A DNA stretch of 6,507 bases from Octadecabacter sp. Its GTDB lineage: Bacteria; Pseudomonadota; Alphaproteobacteria; Rhodobacterales; Rhodobacteraceae. Location: positions 1-6,507 of the forward strand of contig JAHBAO020000274.1 of assembly GCA_018500065.2 (NCBI GenBank), given 5' to 3'. How positions within the stretch are numbered: position 1 is the stretch's first letter; every line of letters starts with the position of its first letter. Of the stretch, positions 1 to 6,462 are shown one piece after another. The notes below the pieces were generated by a model. That model did no database searches and had not been told where the DNA came from. It saw only the letters and a list, made by a program, of their open reading frames with translations. The translations under genes were made by a program, and so were the position numbers.

Positions 1-1
1 C

Positions 2-85
2 AGGGCAGAAAAGATGGCGCTGAGGTCTCTGGGCATGGTGGGGATATTGGTGCTGTTCTTCGGGTTCGTCAATATAGTTAGCTGA
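2..85 (+). CDS. 3' end of an unidentified upstream gene (partial)
   Basis: The frame is open from the window edge to a TGA at 83-85 and gives 27 residues. The last 17 or so are strongly hydrophobic (GMVGILVLFFGFVNIVS), preceded by a basic stretch (RAEKMALR), which is what a C-terminal transmembrane helix with a positively charged cytoplasmic flank looks like. I do not recognise the family. An ATG at 14 lies in the same frame, so a 23-residue free-standing peptide is formally possible, but no good ribosome binding site is seen before it. The call depends on only 28 codons, and chance openness of this frame cannot be excluded. Confidence 0.35.
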   Translation, partial: RAEKMALRSLGMVGILVLFFGFVNIVS

Positions 86-102
86 AATGCTAAGTTACGG
101 AT

Positions 103-130
103 TTGAGGGTGGTGATGTGTCCAAAATCAT
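103..130 (+). promoter_or_regulatory. weak sigma-70-like promoter candidate for dnaE
   Basis: TTGAGG at 103-108 matches four of six bases of the -35 consensus, and AATCAT at 125-130 matches four of six of the -10 consensus, with a 16-base spacer. This would start transcription near 137 and leave a leader of about 40 bases before the dnaE ATG. The match is weak and alphaproteobacterial promoters are poorly predicted by eye, so this is inference only. Confidence 0.22.
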
Positions 131-175
131 ATCTAACACTTTCACCTGCATCATGCCCCAGTTAGGGTATCCGGT

Positions 176-3100
176 ATGGCTGATCCCCGATTCATACACC
201 TGCGCACGCACACCGAATATTCGCTTCTTGAAGGGGCGGTTCCTGTCAAAAGCCTGAGTGGGCTTGCGGCAAAGGCTGGGATGCCTGCGGTGGCCGTTAC
301 GGACACCAACAACCTGTTTTGCGCGCTGGAGTTTTCCGAATACGCGGCGAAGGCCGGTGTGCAGCCCATCATTGGATGTCAGGTTGATTTGGGGATGGGT
401 TCGGCTGAACCGGGCCGCCGCTCTGAGCCGCCCGCTCCGTTGGTTTTTCTAGCGCAGAATGAGGCGGGCTACCTGAACCTAATGAAGTTGAATTCCTCTG
501 CATATTTGGATGCGAACGGGGAGTTGCCACAGGTTTCGCTGGACGACCTTACCAAACACTCGGACGGTTTGATTTGCCTGTCAGGTGGGCCGGATGGACC
601 TATCGGGCGGCTTTTGCGTGCTGGGCAACGACCCGCTGCCGAGGCCCTGATGGCGCAATTGGCCACGATTTTTCCGGATCGTTTATATGTGGAATTGCAG
701 CGCCATCCAGTTGATGGTGGCCTGCCGGAGGCCGAAGCATTGTCCGAACAAGGCCATGTTGAAATTGCCTATGCAATGAACCTGCCGTTGGTTGCGACCA
801 ACGATGTCTACTTCCCCAAGGCCGCGATTTACGAGGCCCATGACGCGCTGATCTGTATCGCAGACGGGGCTTACGTCGACCAAAACGAACCGCGCCGCCG
901 TTTAACGCCGCAGCACTATTTCAAGTCGCAGGAAGAGATGGTCACGCTGTTCGCCGACTTGCCTGAGGCCATTTCGAATACGGTCGAGATCGCCAAACGT
1001 TGCGGGTTTAAAGTTTACAAACGCGATCCGATTTTGCCGAAATTTGCGGATGACGAGGTCGCGGAATTGCGCCGTCAGGCGCAAGCCGGGCTGAAGGATC
1101 GTCTGGCAATTATCCCCCATGCGGCGGATGTCGCGGACTACGAAGCGCGGCTTGAGTTTGAGCTTGGCATCATTGAGGGCATGGGGTTCCCGGGCTACTT
1201 TCTGATCGTTGCGGATTTCATCAAATGGTCCAAAGACAACAACATTCCAGTTGGGCCGGGGCGTGGGTCCGGTGCGGGGTCATTGGTGGCCTATGCGCTG
1301 TTGATCACCGACCTTGATCCTTTGCGCTATTCCTTGCTGTTCGAGCGGTTCTTGAACCCAGAACGTGTGTCCATGCCCGATTTCGATATCGATTTTTGCA
1401 TGGACCGCCGCGAAGAAGTTATTCGCTACGTTCAGGAAAAATATGGCCGTGACCGCGTTGGCCAAATCATTGCCTTTGGTGCGCTTTTGTCCAAAGCTGC
1501 GGTGCGCGATGTGGGGCGGGTGTTGCAGCTGCCTTATGGACAGGTGGATAAACTGTCCAAGATGATCCCCGTGGAAGGGGTGAAACCTGTCAGCATTGTC
1601 AAAGCCTTGGCGGATGAACCGCGCTTGCGGGAAATGGCGAAGAATGAAGAAGTCGTTGATCGGTTGCTGACCTATGGGCAGCAGTTGGAAGGCTTGTTGC
1701 GCAATGCATCGACCCACGCCGCGGGTGTTGTGATTGGCGACCGTTCGCTTGATGAACTGGTGCCACTTTATCAAGATCCACGATCTGACATGCCCGCGAC
1801 CCAGTTCAACATGAAATGGGTTGAACAAGCGGGTCTGGTAAAATTTGACTTCTTGGGCCTTAAAACGCTGACCGTGATCCAGAACGCGATTGATCTGATC
1901 CGCAAATCGGGGCGCGATATTCACACGGCGGCCGATGGCACCGAACTGTATGTGCCGGCCGAAGGCGCGGTGAACGAGATCAACGCGATCCCGCTAGACG
2001 ATGAGGCGAGCTATAAGCTTTATGCCGCCGCCAAAACCGTGGCTGTGTTTCAGGTGGAATCCAGCGGCATGATGGATGCGCTGCGGCGTATGAAACCGGA
2101 CTGCATTGAGGACATCATCGCGCTGGTGGCGCTGTATCGCCCGGGCCCGATGGAGAACATTCCAAAGTTCTGCGAAGTGAAGAACGACATTTCAGATCGC
2201 GACACGCTGCATCCGTCCATTGACCACATTTTGGACGAAACGCAGGGCATTATCGTTTACCAAGAACAGGTTATGCAGATCGCCCAAGAAATGGCGGGCT
2301 ATTCCCTTGGTGGCGCTGACTTGTTGCGCCGTGCGATGGGTAAAAAGCTGCAAGAAGCGATGGACGTTGAGAAGCCGAAGTTCATCGCAGGGGCGCTAGA
2401 AAACGGGGTCGACAAAAAGAAGGCGATCGAGGTTTGGGACCTTCTGGATAAATTTGCCAACTACGGTTTCAACAAATCCCACGCGGCGGCCTATGCGGTG
2501 GTCAGCTACCAAACAGCGTGGCTAAAGGCGAACCATCCGGTTGAGTTTATGGCCGGCGTGATGAACTGCGATATCCACCTTACGGATAAACTGGCGGTGT
2601 ATTTCCAAGAGGTGAAGAAGGGGCTGGGGCTGCCTTGGAAGCCACCTTGCGTGAACACATCCCTCGCCACGTTTGACGTGCAGGATGGCGCGTTGGTTTA
2701 TGGCCTCGGTGGTTTGAAAAATGTCGGTGCGGATGCGATGGGCCTTATCGTGGATGCACGACTGGCCGAAGGCGCGAAGCCGTTCTCGACGTTGTTTGAC
2801 CTTGCCCGTCGCGTTGACTTGAAACGTGTTGGCAAACGCCCCTTAGAAATGCTGGCCCGTGCCGGAGCCTTTGATGTGCTGGACCCGAACCGCCGTAAGG
2901 TGCTTGGCGGGTTGGACGCTTTGGTCGGGTATTCGGCCGCGATCCATGATCAAAAGAACTCCAATCAGGTGAGCCTGTTCGGGGAAGCAGGCGATGACCT
3001 ACCAGAACCGCGTTTTCCCATGTGCGAGGATTGGTTGCCCGCTGAACGATTGGCCGAAGAATTCAAAGCGGTCGGGTTCTATCTGTCAGGTCACCCGTTG

Positions 3101-3679
3101 GGCGACTACCTCGCGCCGCTGAAACGCAAAGGCGTTCTGACGCTTGATGAAGTGACAGCTAAAGCCGAACGCGGAGCGCATGTCGCCAAAATGGCGGGCA
3201 CTGTAGCGGGGCGCCAAGAACGCAAATCCGCGCGTGGCAACCGTTTTGCGTTCGTGCAACTTAGCGATCCAACGGGCCAATACGAGGTCACCATGTTCAG
3301 CGACACGCTGGAAGCATCGCGTGACTTTCTGGAAACGGGTGCGCAGGTTGTGCTGAGTGTCGAAGCGACGATGGAAAGCGAACAGTTAAAACTCCTCGGG
3401 CGGTCGGTGTCGCCGATTGATCTGGCCGTGGCGGACGCAGGATCAACGGGTTTACGGGTTTTCCTTGGGGATATCGCCGCCATCCCGACCGTCGACGAAA
3501 TTTTGCAAAACGCGATCCGCGATAAGGTTAAGGGCGGGCGCGGGCCTATCACATTCACCATTGATGATGCCGAATTGGGCGAGATTGACGTGGAACTTGG
3601 CGCCGAATTTCCGGTGAACCCACAGATCAAAGGTGCGCTGCGCAGCCTGAGTGGTGTGATCGAAGTTCAGGAAATTTGA
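176..3679 (+). CDS. dnaE: DNA polymerase III subunit alpha (replicative polymerase, DnaE1 type)
   Basis: This is the catalytic 5'-3' polymerase subunit of the cytoplasmic Pol III holoenzyme. At 1167 residues it is close to E. coli DnaE (1160) and appears intact. Domains in order: an N-terminal PHP domain (about 1-275; HLRTHTEYS at 8-16); palm with GRGSGAGS (362-369) and PDFDIDF, whose D402 and D404, together with D558 in KFDFLGL, match the three catalytic aspartates of the family; fingers with RPGP (655-658), YQEQ (695-698) and LLRRAMGKK (716-724); the FNKSHAAAYA segment near 765; a QVSLF beta-clamp-binding pentapeptide at 931-935; an OB fold at about 1001-1080; and a C-terminal tail expected to bind tau. 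The PHP metal motifs are degenerate (R10 instead of His in HxH; DTNN at 43-46 instead of DHGN), as in E. coli, so proofreading probably comes from a separate DnaQ. The ATG at 176 is chosen because MADPRFIHLR aligns with the family N-terminus and AGGG at 164-167 lies eight bases upstream. Confidence 0.98.
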   Translation: MADPRFIHLRTHTEYSLLEGAVPVKSLSGLAAKAGMPAVAVTDTNNLFCALEFSEYAAKAGVQPIIGCQVDLGMGSAEPGRRSEPPAPLVFLAQNEAGYLNLMKLNSSAYLDANGELPQVSLDDLTKHSDGLICLSGGPDGPIGRLLRAGQRPAAEALMAQLATIFPDRLYVELQRHPVDGGLPEAEALSEQGHVEIAYAMNLPLVATNDVYFPKAAIYEAHDALICIADGAYVDQNEPRRRLTPQHYFKSQEEMVTLFADLPEAISNTVEIAKRCGFKVYKRDPILPKFADDEVAELRRQAQAGLKDRLAIIPHAADVADYEARLEFELGIIEGMGFPGYFLIVADFIKWSKDNNIPVGPGRGSGAGSLVAYALLITDLDPLRYSLLFERFLNPERVSMPDFDIDFCMDRREEVIRYVQEKYGRDRVGQIIAFGALLSKAAVRDVGRVLQLPYGQVDKLSKMIPVEGVKPVSIVKALADEPRLREMAKNEEVVDRLLTYGQQLEGLLRNASTHAAGVVIGDRSLDELVPLYQDPRSDMPATQFNMKWVEQAGLVKFDFLGLKTLTVIQNAIDLIRKSGRDIHTAADGTELYVPAEGAVNEINAIPLDDEASYKLYAAAKTVAVFQVESSGMMDALRRMKPDCIEDIIALVALYRPGPMENIPKFCEVKNDISDRDTLHPSIDHILDETQGIIVYQEQVMQIAQEMAGYSLGGADLLRRAMGKKLQEAMDVEKPKFIAGALENGVDKKKAIEVWDLLDKFANYGFNKSHAAAYAVVSYQTAWLKANHPVEFMAGVMNCDIHLTDKLAVYFQEVKKGLGLPWKPPCVNTSLATFDVQDGALVYGLGGLKNVGADAMGLIVDARLAEGAKPFSTLFDLARRVDLKRVGKRPLEMLARAGAFDVLDPNRRKVLGGLDALVGYSAAIHDQKNSNQVSLFGEAGDDLPEPRFPMCEDWLPAERLAEEFKAVGFYLSGHPLGDYLAPLKRKGVLTLDEVTAKAERGAHVAKMAGTVAGRQERKSARGNRFAFVQLSDPTGQYEVTMFSDTLEASRDFLETGAQVVLSVEATMESEQLKLLGRSVSPIDLAVADAGSTGLRVFLGDIAAIPTVDEILQNAIRDKVKGGRGPITFTIDDAELGEIDVELGAEFPVNPQIKGALRSLSGVIEVQEI

Positions 3680-3772
3680 TTGACGCTGAAGATGCGGCGA
3701 AACCCCGCTTGACGTGAGCGTTTGGTAGACGCACGCCGACCCATCCGTTAAGACATTCTAAACGGTAATATG

Positions 3773-3777
3773 AAGGA
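3773..3777 (+). promoter_or_regulatory. ribosome binding site of the lipoprotein gene
   Basis: AAGGA lies six bases before the ATG at 3784. It decides the start against an out-of-frame ATG at 3770, which has no Shine-Dalgarno sequence and opens a frame of arginine- and tryptophan-rich nonsense. Confidence 0.7.
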
Positions 3778-3783
3778 CGCTGA

Positions 3784-4659
3784 ATGCGCCATATTTTGTT
3801 GGGACTGGTCGTGGCCACAGGGCTGTCTGCGTGCGGTGATCCGTTGCGTAATATTGCACGCTTGGATGATGTGGTTGTGGCTGACGGCGCGGCAAACCTT
3901 GCCGAAGCCCCGAGCCAAGCACGCAACAATGCCGGTGGTGGTGGCTTGTTTCGCCGTATGCTTAGCCGCCAACCAGAAGACCCGACAAATGCAGCTGTTG
4001 AAGCCGCGCTGGCTAACACGGCAGTTGCCGAGGCTGTCGATGTTGCAGCTCCGGTTCAAGTGTCTGCCGAAGCGACAAGGCAGCAAGCGGCTGAAACGCC
4101 AAGACGTGGGTTATTTGGATTGTTTGGCGGCAATGGCGGCGATGATCGTCCGCGTACCGGACCTGATGCCACAGACGTGGACGCGGGAACGATTATGCCG
4201 TTCGGTGAAATCGCCCGCGTTTGTGGTTTGGGCGCCAACCAGCTTGGCACACAAATTGACGGCGGCGGCGGCTTCAAAATCTATGACACGATCCCGCAAA
4301 CAACGTCCCTGCGGCCCTTCTACATCACAGGGTTTGACGACAATTGCGCGCGCACATTTACAGGCGCGGTGGTTGTGACAGGCGACGTAGAAACGCATGA
4401 ATTTGTCCGCTACCAAGGCAGCAACGAGCGCATTGATTACACGACAACCGACAACGCCTACGAAGCGTTGAAGGCAAGCGAATGCCGCGTTGGGCGGGGC
4501 CAGCCCTGCGGTGAAGGCACCGCGCGCCTTAACCGCGATACGCATTTCATCACCGTCTACAACTTCTTTGGCGGCACGTTTAGCGCAGTACCAACGCGGT
4601 GGGCGCAAATCCTCGTCCATGACGGCGAAGTTTTGGCGATGTCCTTAAAAGACGGCTAA
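3784..4659 (+). CDS. putative lipoprotein of unknown function
   Basis: A 291-residue protein that I do not recognise by family. The N-terminus is a lipoprotein signal peptide: M-R-H, a hydrophobic stretch, then the lipobox LSAC with the acylated cysteine at C17. Gly at +2 is compatible with outer-membrane sorting, going by the E. coli rule. Residues about 30-135 are rich in Ala, Gly, Pro and charged residues and look disordered. Two short basic-hydrophobic patches (GLFRRML at 54-60 and RRGLFGLFGG at 107-116) flank an Ala/Val-rich linker. Residues about 136-291 look like a folded domain with four cysteines (C147, C188, C234, C242), which could form two disulfides in the periplasm. The start is supported by a strong AAGGA at 3773-3777, six bases before the ATG. 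It follows dnaE by 104 bases on the same strand and converges on slyX. The lipoprotein call is firm; any role is unknown. Confidence 0.9.
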   Translation: MRHILLGLVVATGLSACGDPLRNIARLDDVVVADGAANLAEAPSQARNNAGGGGLFRRMLSRQPEDPTNAAVEAALANTAVAEAVDVAAPVQVSAEATRQQAAETPRRGLFGLFGGNGGDDRPRTGPDATDVDAGTIMPFGEIARVCGLGANQLGTQIDGGGGFKIYDTIPQTTSLRPFYITGFDDNCARTFTGAVVVTGDVETHEFVRYQGSNERIDYTTTDNAYEALKASECRVGRGQPCGEGTARLNRDTHFITVYNFFGGTFSAVPTRWAQILVHDGEVLAMSLKDG

Positions 4660-4661
4660 GC

Positions 4662-4871
4662 CTAGTAATGCGGCGGGCGTTGGTCCGCCATCATCGCCGC
4701 TCCGCCTGCATCGGCCTCGCGGCCCGCTTCGCGTTCCATCAGCATTTGTACGCGGTACGTCAGCTTGCTGATTTCGCCTTCTTGGCGGGCGACAATATCT
4801 GACAAATCATCCACCGTGCGGCTAAGATGCGCGAGCTGCTCTTCTAGGTTTGTTTGATCACTCATACCCAT
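4662..4871 (-). CDS. slyX: SlyX family protein
   Basis: A 69-residue protein, close to the usual SlyX length of about 70. Residues about 9-50 form a heptad-rich coiled coil (leucines, isoleucines and valines spaced through LEEQLAHLSRTVDDLSDIV and following residues), followed by a short Ala/Gly/Asp-rich linker. The protein ends in PPHY, the characteristic SlyX C-terminus. The family's biochemical role is not established; the name comes from the E. coli slyX gene, which neighbours slyD, and the coiled coil suggests self-association. Two starts are possible: ATG at 4869-4871 (MGMSDQ, 69 residues) or ATG at 4863-4865 (MSDQ, 67 residues). Neither has a convincing Shine-Dalgarno sequence. The TAG stop lies two bases from the convergent lipoprotein gene's stop, and the gene diverges from hisS. 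Confidence 0.9.
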   Translation of the reverse strand: MGMSDQTNLEEQLAHLSRTVDDLSDIVARQEGEISKLTYRVQMLMEREAGREADAGGAAMMADQRPPHY

Positions 4872-4946
4872 CCATTAAGGCGCTGGGCGACGCTTTGCTA
4901 GCCCCTGCTGTTGCGTGGCGCGTATGGGCGCGGTAAAGCGCGGGGG

Positions 4947-4975
4947 ATTATTGTCCTCAGCGGGAGCCAAACCAA
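4947..4975 (-). promoter_or_regulatory. candidate sigma-70-like promoter for slyX
   Basis: Read on the minus strand, TTGGTT (plus 4970-4975) and AATAAT (plus 4947-4952) are separated by exactly 17 bases. The -10 element matches five of six consensus bases; the -35 element matches only the TTG. Transcription would begin near 4940, giving a leader of about 70 bases before the slyX ATG. The -35 element touches the A of the hisS start codon. Read by eye, without experimental support. Confidence 0.28.
4962..4966 (+). promoter_or_regulatory. ribosome binding site deciding the hisS start
   Basis: GGGAG lies eight bases before ATG 4975. It favours this ATG over an in-frame GTG at 4915 and an in-frame ATG at 4924, which would add 20 or 17 residues that do not resemble a HisRS N-terminus and have no comparable site upstream. 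Confidence 0.6.
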
Positions 4976-6462
4976 TGGCCAAGCAGAAAAAAACCCAACG
5001 ACCCAAGGCGCAGACCCCAAAAGGGTTTCGCGACTATTTCGGCGCGGAAGTGGCGCAGCGCACAGACATGTTGCGCACGATTGCCGGGGTCTATCATCGT
5101 TACGGGTTCGAAGCGCTTGAATCAGCGGCTGTTGAAACCGTGGAAGCGCTGGGTAAGTTTTTGCCAGATGTGGACCGCCCCAACGAGGGCGTCTTTGCGT
5201 GGCAGGAAGAAGACGATAACGATAACGGTGACTGGCTGGCCCTGCGCTATGATCTGACCGCACCGTTGGCGCGCGTTTTCGCGCAGCACCGTAATGATTT
5301 GCCGACTCCCTATCGCCGCTTTGCGATGGGTCCGGTGTGGCGCAATGAAAAGCCCGGTCCGGGCCGTTTCCGCCAGTTTTATCAGTGTGATGCGGACACG
5401 GTTGGGTCCGGCAACGTCGCGGCGGATGCTGAAATTTGCGCGATGCTGGCGGATACACTTGAGGCTGTCGGAATTGATCGCGGCGACTACGTTGTGCGCA
5501 TCAACAACCGTAAGGTTTTGAATGGTGTGTTGGAGGTCATGGGCCTGTCTGATGACGGTCAAAAGGCTAACGTTCTGCGCACAATCGACAAGTTCGACAA
5601 GGTCGGCGAAGCAGGCGTGCGTGAGCTTCTCGGTAAGGGGCGGCTGGATGCTTCGGGTGCCTACATTGACGGTGTCGGCCTTAGCGACGAGCAAGCCGAG
5701 CCAGTGGTCGCATTCTTGACGTCTAAATCCGATACAATTGAAGGCACATTGGCGAATCTGCGGGCCGCCATTGGAGCAAGCTCAATCGGCGCGGCAGGCG
5801 TGGATGAACTCCAAACAATGGCAGATCTTCTGGCCGCAGGCGGCTACGGCCCCGACCGCATCGTGATCGACCCATCCGTCGTGCGTGGCCTTGGCTATTA
5901 CACCGGCCCCGTGTTTGAAGCTGAACTCACCTTCGAGATCAAAGACGAAAAGGGCCGTCCGCGCTCTTTTGGGTCTGTTGCAGGTGGTGGTCGCTACGAC
6001 GACCTTGTGAAACGCTTCACGGGCCAAGAAGTCCCTGCGACGGGCGTGTCCATCGGCGTTGATCGCCTGCTTGCAGCACTTCACATGAAGGGCCGCCTGA
6101 ACACGGACACGACGGGTCCTGTGGTGGTCACTGTTATGGATCGCGACCGCATGGCGGATTATCAGGGTATCGTGTCTGAGTTGCGCAACGCGGGCATTCG
6201 CGCGGAAGTTTACCTTGGCAATCCCAAGAACTTTGGCAATCAGTTGAAGTATGCTGATCAACGCAATTCGCCCATCGCTATCATCCAAGGCGGTGATGAG
6301 TTGGCGGCCGGAACGCTGCAAGTGAAGGACTTGATCCTCGGCGCGAAGATTGCGGAAACTGCATCGCAGGAAGAATGGAGCGACCGCCCTCAACAGTTCG
6401 AAATCCCCCGTGCCGATCTGATAAGCCGGATCATAGCGCTACTGGACGAGCAAGCCGGATGA
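4975..6462 (+). CDS. hisS: histidyl-tRNA synthetase, divergent eukaryote-like alphaproteobacterial type
   Basis: A class II aminoacyl-tRNA synthetase that charges tRNA-His with histidine in the cytoplasm, normally as a homodimer. With ATG 4975 the protein has 495 residues, clearly longer than E. coli HisRS (424). Visible motifs: motif 1 region TPKGFRDYFG (14-23); LRYDLTAPLAR (90-100); motif 2 from GPVWRNEKPGPGRFRQF to YQCD (119-139; R123, E125); the histidine-specific RGLGYYTG (304-311, with R304); GGGRYDDLV (337-345); and motif 3 GVSIGVDRL (357-365, R364). The anticodon-binding domain covers about 381-495. LRYDLT, FYQCD and GGGRYD resemble eukaryotic HisRS more than the E. coli forms (LRPEGT, RQFHQ). 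An acidic stretch EEDDNDNGD (78-86) sits just before LRYDLT. The TGA overlaps the ATG of the next gene, suggesting one transcript with translational coupling. No convincing plus-strand promoter is seen in the gap from slyX. Confidence 0.97.
   Translation: MAKQKKTQRPKAQTPKGFRDYFGAEVAQRTDMLRTIAGVYHRYGFEALESAAVETVEALGKFLPDVDRPNEGVFAWQEEDDNDNGDWLALRYDLTAPLARVFAQHRNDLPTPYRRFAMGPVWRNEKPGPGRFRQFYQCDADTVGSGNVAADAEICAMLADTLEAVGIDRGDYVVRINNRKVLNGVLEVMGLSDDGQKANVLRTIDKFDKVGEAGVRELLGKGRLDASGAYIDGVGLSDEQAEPVVAFLTSKSDTIEGTLANLRAAIGASSIGAAGVDELQTMADLLAAGGYGPDRIVIDPSVVRGLGYYTGPVFEAELTFEIKDEKGRPRSFGSVAGGGRYDDLVKRFTGQEVPATGVSIGVDRLLAALHMKGRLNTDTTGPVVVTVMDRDRMADYQGIVSELRNAGIRAEVYLGNPKNFGNQLKYADQRNSPIAIIQGGDELAAGTLQVKDLILGAKIAETASQEEWSDRPQQFEIPRADLISRIIALLDEQAG

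Noticed and set aside
1280..1924. 214-codon open frame antisense to dnaE
   Set aside because: It lies wholly within the well-supported dnaE coding sequence, has no ribosome binding site that stands out, and its product (rich in His, Gln, Arg) has no recognisable domain. It is a by-product of codon bias.
3680..3783. Possible promoter or terminator between dnaE and the lipoprotein gene
   Set aside because: Two TTGACG hexamers (3680-3685 and 3709-3714) lack any -10-like sequence at 16-19 bases. TAATAT at 3766-3771 has no -35 and would start RNA within the ribosome binding site. The hairpins GCGG/CCGC (about 3694-3708) and CGTG-CGT/ACG-CACG (3713-3735) are short or bulged and have no T-run.
3770..4378. 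202-codon plus-strand frame starting just before the lipoprotein gene
   Set aside because: The strong ribosome binding site at 3773-3777 lies after this ATG and serves the ATG at 3784. The product is rich in Arg, Trp and Cys without pattern, while the other frame has a clean lipoprotein signal peptide.
4928..4941. GCGC-GGTAAA-GCGC inverted repeat in the slyX-hisS gap
   Set aside because: The arms are only four bases of pure G/C in GC-rich DNA, expected by chance; no operator family is recognised.
4915..4974. Upstream in-frame GTG start for hisS, adding 20 residues
   Set aside because: GGGAG eight bases before ATG 4975 and the typical lysine-rich HisRS N-terminus MAKQKK favour the shorter form. 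The extension has no recognised counterpart.
5782..6393. 203-codon open frame antisense to hisS
   Set aside because: It covers conserved HisRS motifs on the opposite strand and has no recognisable protein features; long antisense frames are common under this codon bias.
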